Assembly: GCA_025738555.1 (NCBI GenBank)
Contig: JAOVFP010000001.1
Coordinates: 2,480,001 to 2,544,000 of the forward strand
Direction of reading: 5' to 3'
DNA: 64,000 bases
DNA from: Cyathus striatus
Lineage: Eukaryota > Basidiomycota > Agaricomycetes > Agaricales > Nidulariaceae
Below the pieces are notes generated by a model. It was given only the letters and a program-made list of their open reading frames with translations. It did no database searches and had not been told where the DNA came from. Positions 37,134 through 49,039 of this stretch are shown here, piece by piece (position 1 is the stretch's first letter; each line of letters starts with the position of its first letter). Position numbers and translations under genes: made by a program.

Positions 37134-37333
37134 GGCAGGGGGTTTGGGGGGTGCAACCCCCCAAGAGAGAAAAAAGCAGGGGTCTGGGGGCGCAGCCCCT
37201 CAGTGTTTGGAACTGGGATTAAGAAGCGGGGGGTCTGGGGGGCGCAGCCCCACAGCAAGCTGTCATTTGTGTGGAGTGGAGGAGGGAGCCGACAGGCTCC
37301 CGTTCCCGTAGCGGAGCACGGGTGTAAGGCTTG
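37134..37333 (+). repeat. 3' terminal hairpin block (E8 copy; consensus for E1-E9)
   Basis: Present at the end of all nine elements. In order: three stem-loops with the constant loop GCA (TTGGGGGGT-GCA-ACCCCCCAA; GGGGC-GCA-GCCCC; GGGGC-GCA-GCCCC), each preceded by a G5 run and TTT or TCT. Next is a GGAGCC/GGCTCC stem with loop GACA. Last is the terminal CCCGT...ACGGG hairpin, seven bases and CTTG. The closing pair next to the loop changes from T-A to C-G between hairpins. The last hairpin sits at the distance from the end expected for Helitron 3' hairpins; the upstream four are additional. Confidence 0.85.
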
Positions 37334-38908
37334 TCTATTTATGAAGAGAGAAGGCCTGGGATAGTAGCCTTTTTTAGTAATATTGATGGGATCGTGATGG
37401 TTTGCTTACTAAAAGCTGACTAATAGCTGACTAATAGCCTTAAGCACTGGGCCATAAGAGAAGGCCTGGGAATATTGGATATAGATGGAGTGTGGAACAG
37501 CCCCTTTTGGTTTTAGATTGATGAGATTGATGGACTCCTTCGACTAAGCTTCTTGAAATGCACGCGCCACAATTGGTGCTTGATGGCTGATGGTCACTGT
37601 AAGGGCTCTGCTGCCTGTTCCATTCCCTTCCCCTCTTGAGTTTAAACAGTACAATAATGGTGTATATATTTCTGTGGATAATAATGGGTCTATAAAATTT
37701 AATTTTCGCTTTTTTGTGGCTACTGTTACCTGTAGTAATTTATAGTGTATTTGTTATAATGTTTTGTTTACTTTCCATATATTGTGCTGTAATGTCTTCT
37801 CCCCTTTGAAATTAACACCACAATTAAATAAGCATATTTATGTGAATAACAATATGACTATAATGAACAAATTATTGTTGCTTACATGGCTGCTGTAGTA
37901 ATTTAGATAGGATTTTAATATTTGAGCTGTATAATATGTATGTAATTGATAATTATATTTAAAATGTGAATAGAAAGACTAAGAGAAGTAGGCAATGGAT
38001 TGAGGAGCAGGAGTCAAGATATGTGAGTAATGTAAGTACTGTGGATTAATTGATGTGTAAATAGTGATGAGTGGGGTATTGTAAGAGGCAATGAATGGGT
38101 AGTAAAATTTAGATAGATAAATATTGTGTAGCAGGGAGTGTATCTCCCAATAAAGTTAGAAATGTGACTGGACAACACACAAATTACAATGTTTCTTCAT
38201 GGGTAGATATATACCTCATAGGTGAAGTAGCAGGGGGTTGAATATATTATATATCATGGCACTATAAAGATTAAAATTTCGAAGTTTTGTGGCTTCTGTA
38301 GTGATTTATAGTGTATTTGTTATAAATTATAAATTCAGCTGTTGTAATGTATTGTTATCTGTGGTTATAATGTGGTGTAATGTGTTTCCAGCTTGGAATG
38401 AATAGCACAATTAAAGATGTATATTTATGTGGATAAGAATTTGATGATTATGAGTAAAAAATATTTTATTGGATGGGTGTTGTAGTAATTTAGAGTGGAT
38501 TTGGTAAGATTTGAGGTTTATAATATGTGAGTATATTAAAAATGATTTAGAATGATTTTGGCTGGGAAGATTAAGAGAAGTAGGCAGTGGGGGGTATGTG
38601 TAAAATAAATAAATAAAGAATGTGAATTGATATTTGGAATTTCAGAGTAGGAGAGTTGATATATAATATATACCACACAGGCAACATATGATATATTCCT
38701 CATGGGTAAGCAGGGGGGTTTGGGGGGCGCAGCCCCCCAAGAGAGAAAAAAGCGGGGGTCTGGGGGCGCAGCCCTCAGCCTAAAGAACTGGGATGAAGAA
38801 GCAGGGGGTCTGGGGGGCGCAGCCCCACAGCAAGCTGTCATCCGTGTGGAGCGGAGGAGGGAGCCGACAGGCTCCCGTTCCCGTAGCGGAGCGCGGGTGT
38901 AAAGCTTG
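37334..38908 (+). mobile_element. E9, non-autonomous Helitron, last member of the array
   Basis: Length 1,575 bp. A variant type-II start (TCTATTTATGAAGAGAG), with AGAGAAGGCCTGGGA occurring twice (37,348 and 37,450). It has no minisatellite. At about 38,228-38,240 there is a truncated start of a 3' block (AGCAGGGGGTTG) that jumps directly into an AT-rich module, so E9 is a fusion with a lost junction. Its own 3' block is 38,709-38,908 and right flank T38909 follows. Confidence 0.78.
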
Positions 38909-39112
38909 TTGTAATTAAACCCTGAATAACAGCTTGAATAACGAACTTGACACCTTACATAATTATTTGACATATTACCAGAGAAGTCTGAAACCTTCCG
39001 GATCTTTTCCGGAGTTGTTCCTGGTGTTGATAATGATGATGTCACCTTATAGAATTCTAAAACTGATGACCATTGAAATATTGAACGCTTGAAGGACCCC
39101 TGAAAGCGCTCT
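38909..39112. other. Right flank of the Helitron array
   Basis: Starts TTGTAATTAAACC. Together with the left flank it gives an uninterrupted target TCTATTTA/TTGTAATT. It contains a small perfect hairpin CCGGA-TCTTT-TCCGG at about 38,998. No gene. Confidence 0.5.
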
Positions 39113-39960
39113 TACAGTGCCATCAGCGACTTCCCAGCATCTGATTTGGCAGGGAGCCATCATTTTTGGTAAAACTTAAACTACATTTTATAATTGTGTC
39201 CTTTCACTTCAGAAATACATTTAATGGCATTAGATAGACTAGTTCTAATGATGATGTGCTTCCCAAGTTGATTGGACAACTATTTTTTCTATTTTTTCCT
39301 GGGCGGCCAGAAAAATGAAACATGATGTATTATGTAATAATTAATTACCATATATGGTATACATTACATAATCGCACCACCTCAATTCTAAGCTCAAGCG
39401 ATGATGTCCATCCAAATACTTTGAGGTATACAAAGGTGTAAAGTATATTTTTTAACCATGTACGCATCCTGTTGGATGTTAAGTTCAATTCTACAGTGCC
39501 ATCAGTCACTTCTCAACATCTGATTTGGCAGGGAGCCATCAATTTTTGTCAAACTCGAACTACATTTCGGCAACTTATTTAATTGTCACAGAATCATGTT
39601 TAATGGTGATATATAGGCTAGTTCTATCTTTACTGTACTTTTCAAGTCAATCGGACGAATTTTTTCTTCAGCCTTGGAAAAAGTGAAGCAAGACATATTA
39701 CATAATATTATTATGTACTAATATATGCAAACATTCTCATGCTAAAGCTACCCTAAGGTCCTCTCTTGAACCTCCACTGCGGCAGCTACATACCTTAAAT
39801 GGCAATAATTCATTCAAATACCCATTCTGAGTGACGAGACCACTATTTCATGATATTTCATTAGTATTTTAGCCTAGTACATCTGGAAATAACTGTGATT
39901 GATCCCCAATTTTTTTCGGTCAGCCATAGAAAACTGAAACACCGTGGGAAAAAACGAGAT
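39113..39960. repeat. Tandem ~380-bp repeats (two clear copies, a third decayed)
   Basis: TACAGTGCCATCAG followed by CATCTGATTTGGCAGGGAGC starts at 39,113 and again at 39,492. Similar text follows in each: AACTACATTT, AGACTAGTTCTA or AGGCTAGTTCTA, GATTGGACAA or CAATCGGACGA, GAAGCA/GAAACA and TATTA. A weaker third copy (TAGTACATCTGG..., CCATAGAAAACTGAAAC) lies near 39,870-39,960. A TACCATATATGGTA palindrome occurs in the first copy. No coding capacity; possibly a decaying non-autonomous element or satellite. Confidence 0.6.
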
Positions 39961-40089
39961 GACACCGTAAATCGCGTTTTTTTGGTGGGTTTCCTTCCCA
40001 AAAAAGTATCAAAAAAATGTACAAAAATTTTCTTAACCTAAAACGGGATGTGTAAGGGAGGTGCCCGTTGGCACTGTAGAGGTCGGAGG

Positions 40090-41250
40090 ACAGACTGGAG
40101 ATTTGATACGCGGACAGGTTTTGGCGGCATATTGCCTTTTATACGCGGATTGTGGGAGGGTACCTCCAAAATTGCAGAGTTATACGCGGATTTTGTCCTC
40201 TGACCTTATTAAGCGCTTTGTAAGCATCAAAATCTGCCGCAGGCGCTTATGTTAAAAATCCGTAATCGAACCCCCAACGAATCCTCAACAACAGAAACTT
40301 TAGCAGCACTTTCAGTGTAAGTGGAAGCAAATACACGATGATTGAAGTTATCAGCTTGAAGATTACCGACTGCAAATTAACTCATGAAAGCAGGCCAAAA
40401 GTAGGCTCGTCGCATCGTAGAACAGGTGCTATCATGTTATATTGTGGACATCCGGTTAACCTATACCAGTATCTATGAGATTATAGACAGAGAACGAGCG
40501 GAAGCGTACGCTGAACAGTGCTGGTGTATTCTGGAAGTGTGACCGTTGAAGGTACACGTCTGCTAATTTTCTCCATTTTTTATTATCTAAAAAGTAGCTG
40601 GAAGCAATTTCTTTTCTTCTGTTGCAATCAACTTGTTTATACTCTATCTATATTAGTCTATGACCAATTATTTGGTCATGCGTTACAAGAAACTGTGAAC
40701 GATGAACTTGAACGGATATTTACATTATACATGATTTTGGCAAGCGATTAAGTACAACAAAATTTGAATGTCGAACGTTTTGAGATTTGGGTTAAATGGC
40801 TGTCACGCTGAAAGTCGCGAACAGTTGGCCAGCAAGGTATTGATACGGTACATTGGCTACAATAAGCTAACAAAGAGACTAAAATATTTAAATATGCAAC
40901 AATTTAATGAAAATTGTTGCCCTGTGCTCTTTTTGCGCAGAACTCTGTATCCTTCCTGACATAAATAGGGATGCTGTACTTGAATTTTGGTATGACATGC
41001 CCGGAATTGCAGCGGTTCCAGTGATATCCCACCCTGATCCCACCCCCTCGCACCATACGCGGACAGGTATCGTACCTCCTCCCAAGGGCTAGCCATATGT
41101 GGATTTTTCATCATACCTAATGGCTGAAAATCGGTCGAATATACGCGGATTTTCCTCCGACATAGGTCCAAAAGTGCCAAAATTTACGTGGACTGGTATC
41201 CGACCTTTATGGGCGCTTTCAGGGGTCCTACGCTTGACAGTGGGTATAGC
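40090..41250. repeat. Recurrent ATACGCGGA motif cluster
   Basis: ATACGCGGA occurs at about 40,108, 40,140, 40,182, 41,055 and 41,147, with a variant TTACGTGGA at about 41,186. Three are followed by ATT and two by CAGG. Around them, TCCTCTGAC/TCCTCCGAC and TGGGCGCTT/TAAGCGCTT recur. The repeat looks short and dispersed. Function unknown; no ORF of substance. Confidence 0.5.
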
Positions 41251-44039
41251 CAGATCCCTAAGCGTGACGCCTGCCACTACTGTCGCAGATGGGGTGTGGT
41301 TTGTCACGGGTCGTTATCTATGAGCTGTAGGTAGCTGTGCAGATTATGTCGAAGCGCCTGACGTATGAGTTTGACATGACATCCAGCGGAAGACCCCAAG
41401 AACACTGTTTTGTCATTGTATAGTGTACGATGAAGCCTGAGGCCTGAGAATGAGTAGTCACAAAAGGCAAGTTATTGCAGTTCAAGGCGATGACTTGCAC
41501 CGGTATGGAAAGCCGGAGCACCACGCTAAGCACTTGAAGCCATCAAGCCAAATCAAATTCCACCCTTCGTTTTCGGTTACGACAATTCGGTTAGCATGCT
41601 CCGGGCGTCGGGAGTCAGGATCCTTCGTTGCGGGCCTGACGAAAAGGAAAAGAAAAGTTCGGATCCGAACCGGAACCGTGAAGATAACGGAGAGATAAAC
41701 GGCTGCACCATCGCTTGCTTGGTCTAGCGGTGGACAGGTATCGTCTTATTGTACGGTGTTTGGCAGCAGCTCCGTATAAGTAAACATGTGGGAATGTAAC
41801 GCATCAACGCGAAACAGGAACCCTGAACGCACTCACACCATACCAACACCTTATTTGCTTGTTCTTTTGACAATATGTATTCTGTAGATCATCTAAATAT
41901 ACTCCTGTGTTTTAATAAAAAGTATAGCCAATAAGAATAGCCAACTGTTCACCCACTGCTCTCAGCAGTGGCGTACTACTTTGCCCAAATACCTGTGATT
42001 ATATGCAAGGGTCACAGGTGATTTACTTTCGAAAAGCTCATTAATCTTCTAGATGTTTCGAAAGCATTCAATGGTACACATAGGTAAATTCCCTGAAAGC
42101 TATAAAAGTGCGAAGATCGACCAGTCATTGGATCCCCAAAACATTTGTGCTTCTTTCATAGTATGTATCAATTCTATGAGAATGGAAGTGAGTATTTTTT
42201 GTTATTAATTCAATCGCCATTTTTCTAATCTTATATACATTTTGTAGTCGATTATCAGCGCTGGAGCATATTGTTCCTTGTATATTTATCACCTCGTCAC
42301 TCATTTTAAATTGGTTTAATACTCGCACCCAATTACCCACTCTTTGCTGCGTACACATCTCTCTTAATGTTTTATTTATCAAGTAAGTCTCATTATCTTA
42401 ATCTTGCAAGTCATGAGGGAACTCTTATGCATTATTTAAACTATTTGGTCAACTCTTCATCTCTCACTTCATGTTTAGGATTTGATTATAATTGGTTATC
42501 TAAACCTTTTATAAAGCCGAATTCTGCTTCATTTTCTATGATAATATTTGTTCACGGACTCCGCGAAAGCTCGTGCAGTCTCAGTAAGTGTCATACTTTA
42601 TTACTTAAATACTCTGCAACTAATTTGGATCGTTCCTACCACTTCTAGAATCAGAATTTCCAAAGAAAAAGCGAAAAACTACCTCCTCCAACTTGAAGCA
42701 CATCGTAATTAACAATACTAATGATCATTCTAGCACCTAAGCCTTTCACATTTATCTACTTCAATAAATTTATTAACGCATTAATTTATACTAATACTTA
42801 TATAGAGTACTTGTCCATTTACTATACATCACAAAGAACTAATTATCACCACATTGCTAAGTATGTGGTCAGCTGTCCAGTCCATTCAGAGTCCGTTTTA
42901 TTTGTTTATTATCAACTACAAGACGGTGTTAGTAAACAAGGTCTTTGTGGCCGGCCATACCATCGGACACTCCGTAGAGCAAGCGGCCTGATAAGACCTG
43001 AAACATCGGTTCCCACTCGGAACCGAACTTTTCTTTTCCTTTTCGTCTATGCCCCCTTCGTTGGGAACTCATACGTTCACCAGCTTACACTGTACTAATC
43101 ATATACCTTCCAAAGTAAACATGAATATGACTTATGTACGTACATATTATGGTTTGAGGATGGGTATAAATATAATAATATTAATCACCCCAGCTCAAGC
43201 TCAATATACAGTGAATGTGTGTGAGCATGAAAAGAAATGCACTTTGCACTCACACTCAAGCTTATACTGTATCTATATTCACCTCACTTACAGTTTTGTG
43301 GTATGAGCACTAGTTCACTCTTCTCGTTTTCATAGTACAAGAAAAGGGCATGAAGAAATCTACTTCTCGCATTCAAACTACATCCACTCTCCTCCATTCA
43401 CCTCAGCCATCCACCCCGTACCTCCCAGGCCTGCCCATGTGCTAGCGTCTGTAAAGAAACTGAATTAGCATTCTGTGCACTGTTTCATCATGACAAAATT
43501 TAGTACTATGGTGTGAACATTGTAGGACTCGGATGATTGTGGTTTGTAACAGAGCAAAAACTAGGAGATGGAGAGGTGGTTCAACATGTTCATTTTGTTT
43601 CTCAAGCTTCTCTAGGTAGCACTGACATTCCTTATGGAAATAAATTGCTAAATCTGAACACGAGTACATTTAACATTAGAGAGGTATTATATATAGAATT
43701 TAAGGAAATCTATGAATATGGTACTGTAAGCTTACTGGCGCCTTCCCTGTTGTGCATTCGACTCCTCTGCGCATTTAAATTTGAGATTAGTAGTATAAAT
43801 TCCACAATATATGCAAGTTGTATCTAAATGAGCTTGAGTTACAGTAAAAATATAAAAACAGCTGGGGTAGTGGGCATTTAGATAAAAATAGTAAAGAATA
43901 CCTACCTTCATTACCAGTGTGGTAGTGAAAGAAGAAAAACCTTTAAATTTGAGCACGACACATAGTTATTAGAGCTTCCTGCCCACAGGTTACTTTAATT
44001 GGTAGTGCCAATTTTTGTGAAAGACACCTAGCATGCTAA
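41251..44039. other. No gene recognised
   Basis: Several short frames exist (for example minus strand 42382-42125 and plus strand 42367-42648 and 42721-43098), none with a recognised domain or convincing exon chain. A perfect 25-bp inverted repeat (GACGAAAAGGAAAAGAAAAG plus TTCGG) lies at 41,638-41,662 and, inverted, at 43,023-43,047. A TATAAAAG box-like sequence is near 42,102. Confidence 0.4.
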
Positions 44040-45620
44040 ATTTTAAAGGCCACAGCAGATCTCACAGCTCTTTGCCTTCTGTAGAATTAGCACATAATCT
44101 TACACCACGTGTTCACCAGCAGTTTCCGATCTATATATAAGATGTGTTTAGCTTACAATGTTGATGTGCTATTACTGATCAGCTACGATATCTTTACCTA
44201 CCTTCGCCTTATTGCAATACAATGTCTAACTTACAATAAATTTCACTACCAACGAAAGTTATTACACGGACCCATATTCGCCCATGTGAACTTCTACTAG
44301 TGTAAACAACAAAAGTGATTGGCATTTATAGCTCATATGGAATGCGAAAACAATATTGTTTCTACCACAAGGAAGATAATTACAAATAACAATTATAGAC
44401 AAGGTATCAAGAACAAAGCTCAAAGACCTTTTCGTATTTACAATTCATACACAGAATGCCTCGAAGTATATAATGTATGGTGCTTCCGATACAAACTGAC
44501 AGAATTCACCCTGATACATCCCTCTCTCCAACATACATCTTAAACACTTTATACTTATCACCTTCTCTTTGATACAATGACATCTGAAATAGCCCCTGCA
44601 TCGATCAATTCGATTGCAACCGCTGATTCTTCACCCTACAGTGAAGAAGAATGTGCTTCCGCTCTAGCAAAAGCCTGGAAATTGCTTGAGGAGACCGATA
44701 GGGTCCTCAACGAACTCGAGCATTTATTACAGGAAGCTGAGCATACATACACCAATTGTGGTGAGGCAAATTACGTCGTCATTGCAGAGACGGAAGAAGA
44801 AATGCAACATATCATGACGAAGTTAGCTCAAACTGCAGTCAGTCGTCAACTTCAATCTCACTAATTGTTTGGACAATGTTTGACAATTAATGCTGTCTTT
44901 TTATGGAAAGAAACGCGAAGAAATACAACTCAGAGAGAATACTACTGATTGTGAAGTCTCTGAAAAGAATATTGATGACAGTACGTCTCTTTTTGATCTT
45001 CAAAGCCCTCGTAGCTTAGACGAGTCGTATTCTGTTAGATGATTCAGATGAATTTCCTGATATACTCAAACTTGACGGAGCTTCATCTATAAGACTTTCC
45101 GATTGGGGTTTTGAGCAGCTAATGGACAGCGAGATGAAACAAATTATAGAGAAACTTCATACTGACTTGGATGACGAAGTTACTGAAAAAGAAATTAATG
45201 ATAGTATGTCTATTTTTGAAATAATAAGCCCTCGCAACTAATTCATATGTTCTATTAGACGATTTGGAAGAATTATTTGGAATATTTGGAATATTTGTTC
45301 TTGACAACATTGTATATGCAAGGCTGACTGTCGAGAAATGTCATGTATTAATGGCTTTGCTGGAAGATGAACAAGAAAATCGCTATAATGGCTCCAAGCC
45401 TGAGGCAGCAGTACTGGCCTCAGAAGTAGAGAAGGAATCAGAGACGGGTGCAGCTGATGAAGCAAAAGATGAAAGTTCATTCATTTCTGCAGCAGTCTGC
45501 TGTGAAACTTGCGTTTTATTTTACTGTACCCCTGTCGTTAAAGGTTCTCATGTACACTCAGTCAATACATATTTCTATAACCTCCTTTCATCTCTGTACA
45601 TACGTCAATCCTCATCAGGA
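44040..45620 (+). repeat. Left arm of a ~1.6-kb inverted duplication
   Basis: From CAGATCTCACAGCTCTTT (about 44,055) through the gene at 44,577 and past its end (CACTCAGTCAATA at about 45,555), the sequence matches the reverse complement of about 62,770-61,090. Upstream text such as TTGATGTGCTATTA and AATTTCACTACCAAC is shared, so the duplication includes promoter sequence. The arms are clearly diverged, so the duplication is not very recent. Confidence 0.75.
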
Positions 45621-45671
45621 AACACGGATTTAGCAACATTGATAAGCGCCAAGTGCCCTAGCCAATATTGA
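44577..45671 (+). CDS. Unknown acidic coiled-coil protein, paralogue 1
   Basis: Product not recognised. Model by comparison with paralogue 2: exons 44577-44837, 44911-44980, 45039-45203 and 45259-45671, 302 residues. Exon 1 encodes a Ser/Glu-rich start and a coiled-coil-like helix (EEECASALAKAWKLLEE, LEHLLQEAEHTY), then YVVIAETEEEMQHIM. The first donor is GTCAGT where the paralogue has GTAAGT. The acceptor equivalent to TTTTTAG has become TTTTTATG, so the next AG, six bases on and in frame, would be used. Exons 2 and 3 end in similar text (EVSEKNIDD and EVTEKEIND), pointing to an internal exon duplication. The C-terminal ~60 residues run into sequence that is 3' flank in the paralogue and may be non-functional. 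No membrane segment or signal peptide seen. Confidence 0.6.
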
Positions 45672-48600
45672 TCATTGGCTGCTTATGCCGCACCGCATAG
45701 TTGATATAGCATTCCATAGAATATGAGATGGTTCTGTAGCTCGACATATACATAGTGAAATGTTCATAGTTTCTGTAACCTTGCAGGTATGATACATTGA
45801 CTTTGTATATCTTCATATTTTGTAGGTGACACTATGTAAACATTATAGTTAAGCTATAATATCTTATAGACTATACAAATATTCCATTTTGCTATTCTGA
45901 AAAATCATTACAGCTTGAAGATTGAAATATTGAAGAACTAAATAAAATTTTGCATGCACCAGCAAATATGGCAAGAAGAGGATGAGTGCCAAGTCGATTC
46001 TAAGAGACATCAAATTTCAATGATCATCGATGCATGCGATTTTACTTCACATGACTATGTCAACGATCGAATTTTTGTTTGTTTGTTTACCCGTTCCGGT
46101 TTGGCCCTTCGGAGTTTCGACTCTTTCTTGTCTCGCAACCACATTCCTTTCTTTCCGCCGCCAACTCCCCCTCCCTACTCCCTCACTCACATTTACCTCT
46201 TTCCTCCCCTGCTCACTATCTGCCCATATCACATACTCATCTTTTCAGACAGTATGTATGCCTGGCATGAGTGTATGTGCTTGAGTGTCACATAAGTGTT
46301 CTATTTCACCTTTTGAAATCCGTTGACACTACTGTGTTTCTCCAGTGATTCATCATAGTATCCCTTTTCAAATGTGCCTTAGTGTACTGGAGGATTGCGC
46401 ATGTGGTTGATCCTGCTAGTTTATATAATAGGAGGTATGCTGGATGTGTTGGTGCAAGTGCATTGCTTATGTCTGAGAGGTGGAGGTGGTTTATTGAGTT
46501 TCATCAGCAAGCACTGGTTTTTTCATATAGCATACTATAGTATGTATATGAATCCCCATAACATGTATAACTTTTCGAATTAGCCAAAGTCACTGTATAG
46601 TAGTTTGTAGCACTCTGTAATGTAATTACTGTGCTGTATAGCTCTCTACAATTTATGAGAAATCTGTAGCAATATATAATGTAATTAGTATGCTATAAAG
46701 TACTATACAGTTTCCAAGTGCTATGCAATAATTTATAATGTAAGTAGTACACTATGTAATTTTATACAGTTCAACACCAAGTGCTCTGTAATGATCTGTG
46801 ATCTATCTAGTATGATATGTAGTATTATACAGCACTACTAAATTTAATAGTTGAAACTTGTATGTAGTTGGTAATACCCACAAATCTGCTACATATTACT
46901 TAAAGTTCAACTCTCTGCTGTGGAGGGAGTAGTTGGTATACTGGTATAACCCAGTACTATACTTATAATTTGATTTACTTTGTTTCATTTATCATTTACC
47001 TTTAATTATCTATTTCTACTTACTCTAAATTCCTATCTACATATTTCTATCTTTTTACTTTGGTTCTACGACGTGTTGTGCAAACAGTGCACTCGGATTT
47101 CTGTGTTTTCATTCCATGTGTGGACTTAGAGACGCGGCGCAGCCTCACCAAATATTGGGAAGCCAATGCCAACCAACATGTGATGCACGTATGCGCTGTC
47201 GTGTCTTGCCTATGCTACAACATGTTCTGCTTACTGCTTTCCATATCACTCTCTGCTTTTCTTTTTTCGTATTCTCTAGGCTTTCTGTCCGTCGCCTCAA
47301 GGCCTGTCAAGACGACGTTCGAACTCTCTGGGCATTATGCGCCCCTTGGACAGCTCGAGACAATAGGGCTTAGGGTTGTACACCCACTCAAGACCCCCCT
47401 TAGGCTCTTTCTCATCAAGATACGTGTTTGGTCCTCAAGACCGGTGTTTCGAACGCCGAGGCATGATGACTGGGTCTTTACCCTCATTGTGCTATGCTAT
47501 TACTGGTGGAAGGATAAGGGACTCGGGTCGAGGCATTGGGTTTATCTTATATCCATTCGTTTTATTCTTTTTCCTCTTGATCGTTTTCCTTTCTTTCATT
47601 ATACAATTTCGTCACCCTCATTTTTCCATTACGATACACGTCTGGACTCTTTTCCTCTCGTCATTCCACATCCGATATTCTGACTGCCAGTGTCCGATGA
47701 CAGAGCGCCCTGCCACCAACCACGTGTTGTCGAGTTTTGCAGCCTAGCCCACTGCACTGCTACTTTGGGGAGAGTAGTCGCTGTCATCTCCAATGTTGTG
47801 TGTTCTGTGGTAACATCAAGAGAGAGCTGCCGTCATTGTGCATCAGTTCGAGGAGTATTGAGCATGGTAAGTGACTCATTCAACTTCAATTGTTCAAACA
47901 CAGTCTCTATTTTCTTACTATACTTATGCCCTCCTCAATGTCCGACGCCGCTGGCAAGAACAGTGCAAAAGCCATGCGATCCACCCCCCTCCTCCCTTCT
48001 CTCCCATGTCACAATAACAACAATGCCACTGGATACAGCCCCTTCCTCCCCCCTTCCTCCCTTGTCCCATGTGTGATAACAATCACCGCACGTCATCCAG
48101 CCCCCTCCTTCCCTGCACCATTACAATGATGACGAAGCCCATCCTGTCTCCTGTCGGCAAGTGTGGCATTGAGGGATTTTGTTCATGAAGGGTTGGACGG
48201 GATGCACAATTTGGGGTACCATTCTCATTGAATATTATTATTTACCCTGTATCTATTAAAACTACTTAATATATTTATTTATTTATTTATATAACTGAAG
48301 GAGTGATGCTATTGGCTGAGGTATTAGAATCCCAAGGAAATCCTACAGGACCTGCTGTAATCCTGGATATTCTAAAGCTTCCATAGCATACTGCCAAGCC
48401 TCCACAGTGTTGTATAGCACTCCATAGCATGCTACCATGTCTCTGTAGTGCTTGATAGCATGTAGTGATAACTCTGTAGTACTACAGAGTTGAACACCTT
48501 TGTTATGGTGCTATGGCATTATACAATGCTCTGTAGCACTACTGTAGCACTTTGTAGTATAATCAGTACTTGCTGATGTTATCTTACCACAAGACGGTGT

Positions 48601-49039
48601 AAGTGCTGTACTTACCCTCAGTTTTCCTTCGCTAATCATTTCAGTAGTATTCTATCTTAGTACTGTTTATCTTTGTCATCTTGGATAGCAGGGTATGTTA
48701 TCCTGCAATCTCTTAGTTAACCTTTCACTCATTTACTTTCACAGGTTCATATGTGTTTGTCTAGTCATTTTGCGATCCATTTATTTATTGTGAGTGTTTT
48801 ATCTGTAGTGGAACATCGAACTCTGGGCTGTGGCCGCTGAGGAAGAGGGGTATTATGGTCGTTGTACATTCCAAGGGCATACATACTTTTTTTGAGTCAT
48901 GTACATGAGTAGCATACAAAATATATTTGCTCGATCTGATTTATTATTGCCGAGTGTCGTTATTAACAGAGAACAGCAATGCATCATATGATAGTAATAG
49001 GTATATGATATGATTGGGAGAGCTTGCTCTCCCTATTTG
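45672..49039. other. No gene recognised; AT-rich with short imperfect repeats
   Basis: Segments at about 46,590-46,820 and 48,370-48,560 are built of loosely repeated phrases such as TGTAGCACTCTGTAATG and CATAGCATGCTACC, possibly a degraded satellite. The longest open frame (47,060-47,683) is hydrophobic and of low complexity, starts without a good context and matches nothing I know. I do not call a gene. Confidence 0.45.

Larger units (their letters stand above)
29759..37333 (+). mobile_element. E8, full-length Helitron with Rep-helicase gene
   Basis: Length 7,575 bp. Type-II 5' end. The leader is homologous to E4 from about 29,945, including the ~200-bp tandem duplication (about 30,130 and about 30,350) and a CTTGGACT microsatellite (30,495-30,545). 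The conserved leader GGCATTACAGTGGCAGGAGA (about 30,675) is followed by the coding region (31,007-37,014), an AT-rich tail and the 3' block (37,134-37,333). Confidence 0.85.
12459..38908 (+). mobile_element. Head-to-tail tandem array of nine Helitrons (E1-E9)
   Basis: Nine elements, all in one orientation, lie between flanking A12458 and T38909, the A/T target expected of a canonical Helitron. Each begins TCTATATATAATGAGA or TCTTATATATAATGAGA (E9: TCTATTTATGAAGAGA). Each ends with an 18-nt hairpin (CCCGT...ACGGG), seven spacer bases and CTTG. Junctions follow bases 15297, 17370, 19680, 25147, 26638, 28001, 29758 and 37333; at each, CTTG abuts TC with no base between. CTTG departs from the consensus CTRR. 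Autonomous-type coding sequence is present only in E4 and E8. The heterogeneous element lengths (1.36-7.6 kb) show this is not a simple recent multimer of one element. Confidence 0.85.

Noticed and set aside
47060..47683. Candidate 207-residue hydrophobic protein
   Set aside because: Low complexity, no domain or paralogue, no good ATG context and AT-rich repetitive surroundings.
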